From Leifsonia shinshuensis (GTDB lineage Bacteria; Actinomycetota; Actinomycetes; Actinomycetales; Microbacteriaceae): DNA of 64,000 nt. Within the stretch, counting starts at the first letter, position 1, and each line of letters starts with the position of its first letter. The translations under genes and the position numbers were made by a program. The stretch lies in contig NZ_JAHHZQ010000002.1 in assembly GCF_022606355.1 (NCBI RefSeq), positions 682,001 to 746,000 on the forward strand, given 5' to 3'. The notes beneath the pieces are model-generated. The model had not been told where the DNA came from. It worked only from the letters and a program-made list of their open reading frames with translations, and ran no database searches. Below, one piece after another: positions 52,501 to 58,491 of the stretch.

Positions 52501-52830
52501 TTCGCGGGGCTGACCGGGATCGGGATCAGTCACCTCAAGGGCGACGGCAGCATGGAGTCCGTCAGCGCGACGCTCGACGGGAACACCGTCACTTTCACTG
52601 GGCGGACGTTCAGCCCCTACGGCATCACCACGGCGGCCGCACCCGGCGGAGGCACCGACCCGGCCGGCAACGGCGGCACGATCGCGCCGGCACAGACGAG
52701 CGGCTCGGGTACCCAGCTCGCGAGCACCGGCATGGAGACGGTGCCGCTGATGCTCAGCGGTCTGACACTGCTGCTCCTCGGGGCGATCGCCCTGGTCGCG
52801 CGCCGCCTGACGAAGCGTCAGGCGAACTGA
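49516..52830 (+). CDS. Sortase-anchored surface protein with two lamin-tail domains
   Basis: A 1104-residue exported protein. The signal peptide ends near AAPASA. Two homologous lamin-tail domains follow, about residues 38-150 (LRITEFSYGG, GDGEYTELTNLG) and about 220-330 (VKITEFAYGG, GDGEYTEITNLG). Then come a Gly/Thr linker, a central region of repeated beta strands (LFYVPGATPADDFMWG, LWLDCDDTCQG) and a C-terminal anchor LASTG at residue 1068 plus hydrophobic helix and RRLTKRQAN, a class E-type sortase signal. It has its own start after a terminator. Such proteins often carry phosphoesterase modules, but I see no catalytic motif. Confidence 0.85.
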   Translation: MHPRISALRRAVVVGAVAAFGLAGLVSVAAPASAAPSEGLRITEFSYGGLVAGAHGDGEYTELTNLGSSALDLTGWGFETGTTATAAGALSLSSLGVVQPGQSVIVTDLTVAEFRAEWNLTASTKILDNNKTHTLNKGPSGIHIFDASGAEVDALTYNGFLSGKGKAAWVDAAHVGATGDVALGGWTVATSADAEHSYASATGAIGSPGISTLSAAFAGAPKVKITEFAYGGKIAAAKGDGEYTEITNLGVTAADLTGWSYDTSATVTTPGALSLSSLGLLMPGESALITDVTPAELRTDWGLRDSVKVIPDNGTTLNKGPMTIRLYDSGNALVDSVAYASGFQSGKGVAAWVDAAHVGQKAGTTGWTIATSADGEGSWASTTGSIGSPGASTLGGNTPADVRGTGGGTPGGGTDPGTGVGTGGSAWPGPQTVTNVDRGGVFGQNLSGLFYVPGATPADDFMWGVANGSSSGGSVNTNQSSFFKIGQNGDGTWGPASGWERGVQLHYSDGTGQPDAEGITSVGGKVFVSTERDNSNNKVSRVSILQYDPAQVDGANHSANAAQQWELESDLGAGTDANLGSADANLGAEAIAFVPDGYLVANGFRTDAGTLYDPTQYGDHFGGVFFAGIEKNGNLYGYVLENGTGKFTRVTSFSSGLKNSATTHSVMDAAWDPSQEALWLDCDDTCQGQTSIATINTTPGDPAQGHFQVITVYNRPTGGPNVNNEGFTFQPISRCDAGLRSVWWSNDTGDNGYAISTAKATCPAPIAGQVGTTVRTDYVYQGTTVEAVKDATGAYPLPVTATFTCTQVTAVFLQACPSAVSVTATQAATTVATLTDTLGTVTPVALPAITIRQEPPANPIDLLVAALPNPVQSRTDADQVAEVTTAYEALTSEEQAAVSAEAKASLAERQRQAAIVNHGDGAHSALATGANLPWYVRLTAAPIAGTDESHAAFVAKLGDARLVALFDISFTDTLSGRGWEPGEGETVTIAITSPSFAGLTGIGISHLKGDGSMESVSATLDGNTVTFTGRTFSPYGITTAAAPGGGTDPAGNGGTIAPAQTSGSGTQLASTGMETVPLMLSGLTLLLLGAIALVARRLTKRQAN

Positions 52831-52847
52831 ACCGTCAGGCGAACTGA
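52816..52847 (+). repeat. 17-base tandem duplication across the stop codon
   Basis: CGTCAGGCGAACTGA occurs at 52816-52830, where it encodes the last residues and the TGA of the surface protein, and again at 52833-52847 just after the stop, two bases apart. It is a recent-looking small duplication without coding effect. Confidence 0.85.
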
Positions 52848-52888
52848 GCAGAGGGGGCGGCACGCTGCGCGCGTGCCGCCCCCTCTGC
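52848..52888. terminator. Strong bidirectional terminator between convergent genes
   Basis: An 18-bp perfect stem (GCAGAGGGGGCGGCACGC with its complement at 52871-52888) encloses the loop TGCGC. It sits between the surface-protein gene and the convergent desaturase gene and can serve both. Confidence 0.9.
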
Positions 52889-52935
52889 TGTGCGTGAGGC
52901 GACCGGCGATCGGGTCGTTTCAGGCCCGCGGACCC

Positions 52936-54030
52936 TCAGGCGCGCCGATAGCGTGCGGCGGCCGGGCAGTCGAAGGGGTCGCGGGCGGCGAGCCCGACCC
53001 GGTTCAGGTAGCGGATGACGATGCGGTACGAGTTCACGAGACCCGTCTCCGTGTACGGGATGTCGTGGGCGGCGCAGTGCGCCCTGACGAGTTCGCGGGC
53101 CCGGCGCAGGTGGGGTCGCGGCATGCTGGGGAAGAGGTGGTGCTCGATCTGGTGGTTGAGGCCGCCCATCAGGACGCTCATGGTCCAGCCTCCGCGGATG
53201 TTGCGCGAGGTCAGCACCTGCTTGTTCAGGAAGTCGACGCGGGAGCCGGCGGGCAGCAGCGGCATGCCCTTGTGGTTGGGGGCGAAGGATGCGCCCATGT
53301 AGACGCCGAACACGGCGAGCTGCACGCCGAGGAACGCGAACGCCATCCCGACCGGGAGCATCAGGAACACGATCGTGACGAAGATCGAGAGGCGCAGCCC
53401 GATCGCGATCAGCTCGGTGCGGCGGCGTTCGACCGGCCCGCGCGCGAGCAGCGAGCGGATCGAGGTGACGTGGAGGTTGACGCCCTCCAGGAGGAGCAGC
53501 GGGAAGAACAGGTAGCCCTGCCGGCGCGTGATCGCGGCGAGCAGGCCCCGCTGCCGTGCGGCATCCTCCACCGTGAAGGAGATCGTGTCGAAGGCGATGT
53601 CGGGATCTTTGCCCTCGGTGTTCGGGTTGGCGTGGTGGCGCGTGTGCTTCGTCATCCACCACTGGTAGCTCATGCCGACCACCCAGGTCGCGATGAGACG
53701 TCCGGCGCGGTCGTTGGTGGGGCCGGAGGCGAACACCTGGCGGTGCGAGGCCTCATGACCCAGGAATGCGAACTGGGTGAAGATCAGCCCGAGTGCGGCG
53801 GCGATGAGGAGCTGGAACCACGAGTCCCCGAGCAGCACGAATCCCGTCACCGCCCCGAGCAGGCCGACCGTGAGCGCGGCGAACATCGCGATGTAGAAGC
53901 CCCGGCGGCGTTCGAGGAGGCCTTCGCCGCGCACCTGCGTGAGCAGTTCGTTGTAGGTGCTGGTGACCGGAGTGCGGGTCTCCGAGCGTGGCCGGGTCCG
54001 GAGGACAGGCCCCAAAGTGGATGCGGTCAT
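52936..54030 (-). CDS. Membrane fatty acid desaturase (acyl-CoA/acyl-lipid type)
   Basis: A 364-residue di-iron desaturase. All three histidine boxes are present: GHEASHRQ, HTRHHANPN and NHQIEHHLFP. The QIEHH form of the third box is typical of front-end or delta-type acyl desaturases. Paired membrane segments occur around FYIAMFAALTVGLLGAV and LSIFVTIVFLMLPVG. The ATG at 54030 follows GGAGGAAAGC. It introduces a double bond into membrane lipid acyl chains. The cold-shock gene just upstream on the same strand fits a joint response to low temperature. Confidence 0.92.
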   Translation of the reverse strand: MTASTLGPVLRTRPRSETRTPVTSTYNELLTQVRGEGLLERRRGFYIAMFAALTVGLLGAVTGFVLLGDSWFQLLIAAALGLIFTQFAFLGHEASHRQVFASGPTNDRAGRLIATWVVGMSYQWWMTKHTRHHANPNTEGKDPDIAFDTISFTVEDAARQRGLLAAITRRQGYLFFPLLLLEGVNLHVTSIRSLLARGPVERRRTELIAIGLRLSIFVTIVFLMLPVGMAFAFLGVQLAVFGVYMGASFAPNHKGMPLLPAGSRVDFLNKQVLTSRNIRGGWTMSVLMGGLNHQIEHHLFPSMPRPHLRRARELVRAHCAAHDIPYTETGLVNSYRIVIRYLNRVGLAARDPFDCPAAARYRRA

Positions 54031-54175
54031 GCTTTCCTCCGCTGTGTCGTGACGACTTCCCAGCCGAGGGTGTGGGCGAATGCCCGAGATGCGGCAAGCG
54101 TAGGCGCGTTTTCTGTGTGTTCGTCGGTGCGCTGTGCCGCCGCTGTGGGTGCCGTCGCTCAGACGGCGCGGAGCA

Positions 54176-54201
54176 GGCGCCCGGTCGTGCGACCGGGCGC
54201 C
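54176..54201 (-). terminator. Hairpin terminator after the cold-shock gene
   Basis: GGCGCCCGGTC-GTGC-GACCGGGCGCC is a perfect 11-bp stem with a 4-base loop, eight bases past the stop of the minus-strand csp gene. It separates csp from the desaturase gene, which has its own ribosome binding site. Confidence 0.8.
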
Positions 54202-54208
54202 GCAACCG

Positions 54209-54415
54209 TCAGGCCTGGCGGATGTTCGCGGCCTGGGGACCCTTCGGTCCCTGTGCGAGGTCGTATTCGACCTTCTGGTTCTCGTCGAGGTTGCGGTAGC
54301 CGCCGGTGGCGGCGATCTCGCTGTAGTGGGCGAAGACGTCGGCGCTGCCGTCATCCGGGGCGATGAAGCCGTAGCCCTTTTCCGAGTTGAACCATTTGAC
54401 GGTGCCAGTGGGCAT
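54209..54415 (-). CDS. Cold-shock protein (CspA family)
   Basis: A 68-residue single cold-shock domain: RNP1-like [13 protein letters not shown]2-like VFAHYSEI (Ala where Val is usual) and the ending [16 protein letters not shown] 54415 follows GAAGGAAGAAAAG, a strong ribosome binding site, and gives the standard family length. It acts as an RNA/single-strand nucleic acid chaperone. The same frame stays open for a further 143 codons upstream, described separately. Confidence 0.93.
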   Translation of the reverse strand: MPTGTVKWFNSEKGYGFIAPDDGSADVFAHYSEIAATGGYRNLDENQKVEYDLAQGPKGPQAANIRQA

Positions 54416-54844
54416 CTTTTCTTCCTTCATTCTTCGGGAGCCGTGAGGACGGCTCCGGTCGCCGCGCCCGAATCGGCGCGGACGGTGGTGGGCGCCGCGG
54501 GGGACGCGGTGCGGTGACGTGCGCCGGAGGAGTGTCTCCGCCCCGGCGAGGGTGGGCGCGGTGCCGACGGCGCGGGAACGGGCGTCGAGCACCCGGAACC
54601 CTCCGTCGTGCAGTTCGGCGATGCCGGCGTACTCGTCGAGTGCCGTGGCGACCCAGACGGTGTCGTCGGCTCGGCGCCAGGTGAGTGCGGCCGGGGGCCG
54701 CGGGGTGCTGATGATAGTGAGTCCTTTCGCCTCTGAGGAGGCGGGGTCGATGGCCGCGGGCGACGCTGCTGCGGACGGGAAGATCGGTGTCGGTGGTCGG
54801 TGGATTCTGCGCGCCTGGTGAAAGTCGGAAAGGCGGCCCCGCAC
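54416..54844 (-). other. Open reading frame continuous with the cold-shock gene, possibly coding
   Basis: Upstream of csp and in the same frame, with no stop codon, the minus strand encodes about 143 further residues from ATG 54844. A segment about 54555-54720 looks like a real small domain ([20 protein letters not shown] then [18 protein letters not shown]), similar in character to short actinobacterial proteins of unknown function. The rest is low-complexity. Either the region encodes a separate small protein that lost its stop, or a longer form of the cold-shock protein. No good start signal precedes the domain-like part. Confidence 0.4.
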
Positions 54845-54869
54845 GCGACACCCGGAATGGGAAGGACCG

Positions 54870-54909
54870 GTTTCTGATGCGGGACCGTCTGGGTCACACG
54901 ATCAGAAAC
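54870..54909 (-). promoter_or_regulatory. Long-range inverted repeat and palindrome upstream of csp
   Basis: GTTTCTGAT (54870-54878) and ATCAGAAAC (54901-54909) form a perfect 9-base inverted repeat separated by 22 bases, immediately followed by the palindrome CGTGATCACG (54911-54920). The block is upstream of the csp-linked reading frame and could be an operator or leader-RNA stem. Confidence 0.45.
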
Positions 54910-55017
54910 GCGTGATCACGTCCGACGGGCGACGAAAACCGCTGCATCGGACGTCCCCACCATACACGTCGAACCCGAGAGCGCTATCGCGGAGGCGTAA
55001 TCGAGGACGCGCGCGGC

Positions 55018-55395
55018 TCACGGATCGTGCCGCGGCTCGTAGCTCACGAGCCCCAGCGTGTTGCCCTCGCTGTCTTCGACGAACGCCATCCACTCGTCGT
55101 TCCCTGCGGGGCCGATGGCGTCGTCGGCGTGGCTGAAGATGACGTGCGGCTCGGTGATCACCGTCACGCCGTCCCGGCGCAACCGCTCCACCAGCGCGGC
55201 CACGTCGTCCACCTGGAGGTAGACGAGTGCCGACGGGGCGGCCTTCTCCAGCAGCAGTCGGCCGATGCCGATGTTGAAGAACAGCAGGCCGGGCGGCTCG
55301 AATCGCGCAGCGGGCGCCTCTCCGAGCAGGTTCTCGTAGAACGCGGCGGCGCGATCGAGATCGTCGGCGTGCTGTGCGACCTGCAGAATCTCCAC
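55018..55395 (-). CDS. VOC-family (glyoxalase/bleomycin resistance fold) protein
   Basis: A 125-residue VOC protein: LQVAQHADDLDRAAAFYENLLGE at the N-terminus with the first metal ligand region, VYLQVDDVAALVERLRRDGV at the centre and MAFVEDSEGNTLGLVSYEP at the end, where the glutamate in EDSEGN is the usual metal ligand. It could be a lyase, dioxygenase or drug-binding protein. It is a single gene with no informative partner. Confidence 0.85.
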   Translation of the reverse strand: MEILQVAQHADDLDRAAAFYENLLGEAPAARFEPPGLLFFNIGIGRLLLEKAAPSALVYLQVDDVAALVERLRRDGVTVITEPHVIFSHADDAIGPAGNDEWMAFVEDSEGNTLGLVSYEPRHDP

Positions 55396-55502
55396 GGGGA
55401 CAGTATCCGGGGCACGGCTCGCGCGCGCCAGTCCCGCGACGCCGCGCAGACCGCGCGGCGCCTACCGGGGCCCGTCCCGCCGGTGCGCTGTGACAGGATT
55501 CG

Positions 55503-56174
55503 GTGGTGAGCTCCCCGTCCGAGACCGCCCCCGCCGGCGGCGCCCCGCGGTGGAGTCAGGCGCGCAGGGTCTCCATCGTCCTCGGGCTCAACGCCGCCCT
55601 GATCGTGGGCCTGGTCGTGGTCGGCGTGCTCGCCGGCTCCGTGAGCGTCCTGGCCGCTGCGGGTGACACGGTCGCGGACTGCCTCGCTCTCGCCCTCGGC
55701 CTGATCGCGATCGCCCTGCGCGATCGGGATCCCGACCATCCTCGGGCGAACCGTCCCATCGCTGTCGCGGCCCTCGTCAACGGCTCGTTGCTGCTGGCCG
55801 TCACGGTGTCCGTGGTGGTGGAGGCGGTCACCCGCCTGCGGGAGGGTTCGCCGCCCGTCGAGGGCCTTCCCGTCGTGATCGTCAGCCTGGTGACCATGAT
55901 CGTGATGCTCGCCGGCGCGTTCGTCCTCGGCTTCTCCGCGGGCGACGAGGACCTCCATATGCGGTCGGTGCTCCTGGACGCGCTGGCGGACGCCGCCGTC
56001 GCGGCCGCGATCGTGATCGCCGGGGTCATCATCCTGCTCACCGGCGGCGCCTACTGGCTCGACCCCGTCCTCGCGCTCGGGGTGTCGCTGGTGATCGCGG
56101 TCGCCGCGATACGCCTGATCGTGAAGTCCATCGCCGCGTTGCGGGGCAAGTCGGTCGACTTCGGCGACGATTGA
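55503..56174 (+). CDS. Cation diffusion facilitator family transporter (short form)
   Basis: A 223-residue CDF-type protein with six hydrophobic segments and almost no C-terminal cytoplasmic domain. The TM2 site reads AAGDTVADCLAL and the TM5 site SVLLDALADAAV, so both metal sites are DxxxD. In characterised CDFs that pattern goes with Mn(II) or Fe(II), whereas zinc exporters carry a histidine. GTG 55503 or the adjacent GTG 55506 can be the start. It is followed 48 bases later by a CadD-like transporter, suggesting a metal-export pair. Confidence 0.85.
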   Translation: MVSSPSETAPAGGAPRWSQARRVSIVLGLNAALIVGLVVVGVLAGSVSVLAAAGDTVADCLALALGLIAIALRDRDPDHPRANRPIAVAALVNGSLLLAVTVSVVVEAVTRLREGSPPVEGLPVVIVSLVTMIVMLAGAFVLGFSAGDEDLHMRSVLLDALADAAVAAAIVIAGVIILLTGGAYWLDPVLALGVSLVIAVAAIRLIVKSIAALRGKSVDFGDD

Positions 56175-56222
56175 CCCGACCCGTCGCTGGGCGGGTCCGA
56201 TCGGACCGAACGGAGGAGGGCT

Positions 56223-56816
56223 GTGCTCGAGACGATCGTCACCGCGGTCGCGCTCTTCGCCGGAACGAACCTCGACGACCTCCTGGTGCTGACCGTGCTC
56301 GTCCTGTCCTCGCGTGCGACGGGCCGGCCGAGGATGACCACGATCTGGGTCGGCCAGTACCTCGGGATCGGCCTCCTCATCGCCGCCTCCGTCGTGCTCG
56401 CGATGGGCCTCGCGGTGATCCCGGACCGGTGGATCGGGGTGCTCGGTCTGGTCCCGATCGGCCTGGGCGTCCGTGGGTTGGTGATCGCGATCCGCACGCG
56501 CGGCAGACGGGACGGCGAACCGCGGCTGCGGGCGGCCACCGGTGTCCTGTCGGTCGTCGGGGTCACGGTCGCCAACGGCGGCGACAACGTCAGCGTCTAC
56601 ACGGCGTTGTTCCGGACCATCGACGTGCCGGCGATCGTCGCCACCGTGCTGGTGTTCCTGGTCTGCGTCGCGGTCTGGCTTCTCGCCGCGCGGCTGCTCG
56701 GCGCCCATCGCGCCGTGATCGCGGGAGTCCAGCGCTTCGGGCACTGGGCCGTCCCGATCGTCTTCGTCGTCATCGGTGCCGGGATCGTCCTCCGTTCGGG
56801 ACTGCTCGCGGGCTGA
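56223..56816 (+). CDS. CadD-family cadmium-resistance transporter
   Basis: A 197-residue membrane protein with five or six hydrophobic segments. The N-terminal FAGTNLDDLLVLTVL and the central VANGGDNVSVYTALF are the two hallmark acidic motifs (NLDD, GGDN) of CadD/LysE-superfamily exporters. GTG 56223 follows GGAGG. It would export Cd(II) or another divalent cation, or in some members amines. It converges with nagB almost without a gap. Confidence 0.87.
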   Translation: MLETIVTAVALFAGTNLDDLLVLTVLVLSSRATGRPRMTTIWVGQYLGIGLLIAASVVLAMGLAVIPDRWIGVLGLVPIGLGVRGLVIAIRTRGRRDGEPRLRAATGVLSVVGVTVANGGDNVSVYTALFRTIDVPAIVATVLVFLVCVAVWLLAARLLGAHRAVIAGVQRFGHWAVPIVFVVIGAGIVLRSGLLAG

Positions 56817-56820
56817 CGGA

Positions 56821-57564
56821 CTACCCCACGACGTCGAGGCTCTCCAGCCGGGAGGCCGCCGCCGGGTCCGCGTAGACCACCGCGTCGGGGTGCAGCCGCA
56901 GGAACGACGCCGGGCATGCGGTGTCGATCGGTCCGGACACCGCCGCCGCCACGGCCTCGGCCTTGGCCGCCCCGGTGGCGACCGCGATGATCGACCGGGC
57001 GCGCAGGATGGTGCCGATGCCCTGGGTGATCGCGCGGTGAGGCACCTGCTCGGGGCGGTCGAAGAATCGCGCGTTGTCCGCGCGGGTGCGCTCGGCGAGC
57101 TCGACGACGCGGGTCGTCGAGTCGGCGGGCGATCCCGGCTCGTTGAAGGCCAGGTGCCCGTTCGCTCCGAACCCGGCCAGCTGGACGTCGACTCCGCCCG
57201 CGTCGAGGATCGCGCGTTCGTAGTCCCGGCAGGCCTGGTCGAGATCGGGGCGAGTACCATCCGGGACGTGCAGTGCAGACGTGCGGAGACCGAGAGGACG
57301 GGCGAACGCGTCCTGGAGCGTTGCGGCGTAGCTCTGCGGGTCGTCCGGCCCCAGTCCCACGTACTCGTCGAGCGCGAACGCCTGCACCCGGGAGACGTCG
57401 AGGCCGGCTGCGACGCGGGCGGCGAGGGCGCGGTAGATGCCCAGCGGGCTCGAGCCGGTCGCCACCCCGAGCACCGTCTGCGGGCGCGCGGTGATGGCAC
57501 GCGCGATGCGGTCGGCGACCGCCTCGGCGAGCGTGTCGGGGTCGGTTACGACGATCAGTTCCAT
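56821..57564 (-). CDS. nagB: Glucosamine-6-phosphate deaminase
   Basis: A 247-residue NagB. The phosphate loop is LGVATGSSPLGIYRAL, the catalytic Asp is in FALDEYVGL, and the His/Glu motif is GANGHLAFNEPGS. The Asn where E. coli has Asp141 is usual in the shorter monomeric NagB group. It converts glucosamine-6-phosphate to fructose-6-phosphate and ammonia. It is divergent from a GntR gene, which likely controls it. Confidence 0.93.
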   Translation of the reverse strand: MELIVVTDPDTLAEAVADRIARAITARPQTVLGVATGSSPLGIYRALAARVAAGLDVSRVQAFALDEYVGLGPDDPQSYAATLQDAFARPLGLRTSALHVPDGTRPDLDQACRDYERAILDAGGVDVQLAGFGANGHLAFNEPGSPADSTTRVVELAERTRADNARFFDRPEQVPHRAITQGIGTILRARSIIAVATGAAKAEAVAAAVSGPIDTACPASFLRLHPDAVVYADPAAASRLESLDVVG

Positions 57565-57620
57565 ATGTCCTCATTCCTTGTATGATGTGTGCCCTGACAC
57601 GTTGAGAACCGGAGGAAGCA

Positions 57621-58478
57621 GTGCCACCTACGGCGCAGACGAACGATGACGGATCCGGTCCGGGGGGACAGAAGCGGGTGCTCAGGTACCAGCACGTGTA
57701 CGACCTGGTCGTGAACCTCATCCAGGAGCAGAACCTCCGGCCCGGGGACCAGCTCCCCAGCACGGCGGAGCTCGCGGAGATGGCCGGCGTGAGTGTCATC
57801 TCGGTGCGCCGCGCCCTCGATGAGCTCACCCACCGCGGCAAGATCGTGCGGCACCAGGGCGTCGGCACGTTCGTCGCACCCCGGCGCATCGTCAGCGAGC
57901 CCTCCCGTCCCGGCGCCCTGCTGCAGACGCTGCGCGGCCCCTCGGGCGACGACGTGCAGCTGGAGACGGAGCTGGTGAGCATGGTGGTCGGCATCCCGAG
58001 CGACCAGCACGCCACGGCTCTCGGGATCGAGCCGGGCTCGCCGGTCTGGGAGGTCACCCGGCTGCGCCGCCTCGGCCGCACCCCCAAGGTGCTCGAGACC
58101 GCGGTGCTGCCGCTGTCGCTCGTGCCGTCGCTGGACGAGGGGCACCTGGCCGCCGGCGGCTCGCTGTACGAGCTGCTGGCCGACCGGTACGGCTACACCG
58201 ACGACTTCGTCGAGCAGGCGATCGAGGTGGACGAGCCGACGGCGTGGGAGCGTCAGCACCTGCTCCTGTCGGCCAAGGACAACGTCGTGCGCATCCGCGG
58301 GGTCAGCCTCGGCGATGACGGGGTCGCGTTCGACAGCTTCCAGCAGACCTACCCGGCGCACGACTTCGTCTTCTACGTCTCCGGCACGTCGCGGCAGCGG
58401 CTGGTCGAGCCGCACCGCGACGGGAGCTGGGCCGTGCGGCCCTTGGGCGCTCCGCGGTCGGCCGACCCCTCGGACTGA
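57621..58478 (+). CDS. GntR-family (HutC/UTRA) transcriptional regulator
   Basis: A 285-residue regulator. The winged helix-turn-helix spans about residues 22-92 (LIQEQNLRPGDQLPSTAELAEMAGVSVISVRRALDELTHRGKI). The UTRA sensor domain follows, with GIEPGSPVWEVTRLRRLG and FYVSGTSRQR. GTG 57621 follows CGGAGGAAG. UTRA regulators next to nagB (DasR/NagR type) sense GlcNAc- or GlcN-phosphates, so control of nagB and of the adjacent ABC importer is likely. The 56-base divergent gap must hold its operator. Confidence 0.9.
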   Translation: MPPTAQTNDDGSGPGGQKRVLRYQHVYDLVVNLIQEQNLRPGDQLPSTAELAEMAGVSVISVRRALDELTHRGKIVRHQGVGTFVAPRRIVSEPSRPGALLQTLRGPSGDDVQLETELVSMVVGIPSDQHATALGIEPGSPVWEVTRLRRLGRTPKVLETAVLPLSLVPSLDEGHLAAGGSLYELLADRYGYTDDFVEQAIEVDEPTAWERQHLLLSAKDNVVRIRGVSLGDDGVAFDSFQQTYPAHDFVFYVSGTSRQRLVEPHRDGSWAVRPLGAPRSADPSD

Positions 58479-58491
58479 GCCGCGGCTGCGC

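Noticed and set aside
54519-54821. 100-codon plus-strand frame opposite the csp upstream region
   Set aside because: Its composition is that of an antisense shadow of the minus-strand frame and it has no start signal.
56821-57564. NagB active-site change Asp to Asn as a sign of inactivity
   Set aside because: The NGH form is the usual sequence in the shorter monomeric NagB group, so it is not a defect.
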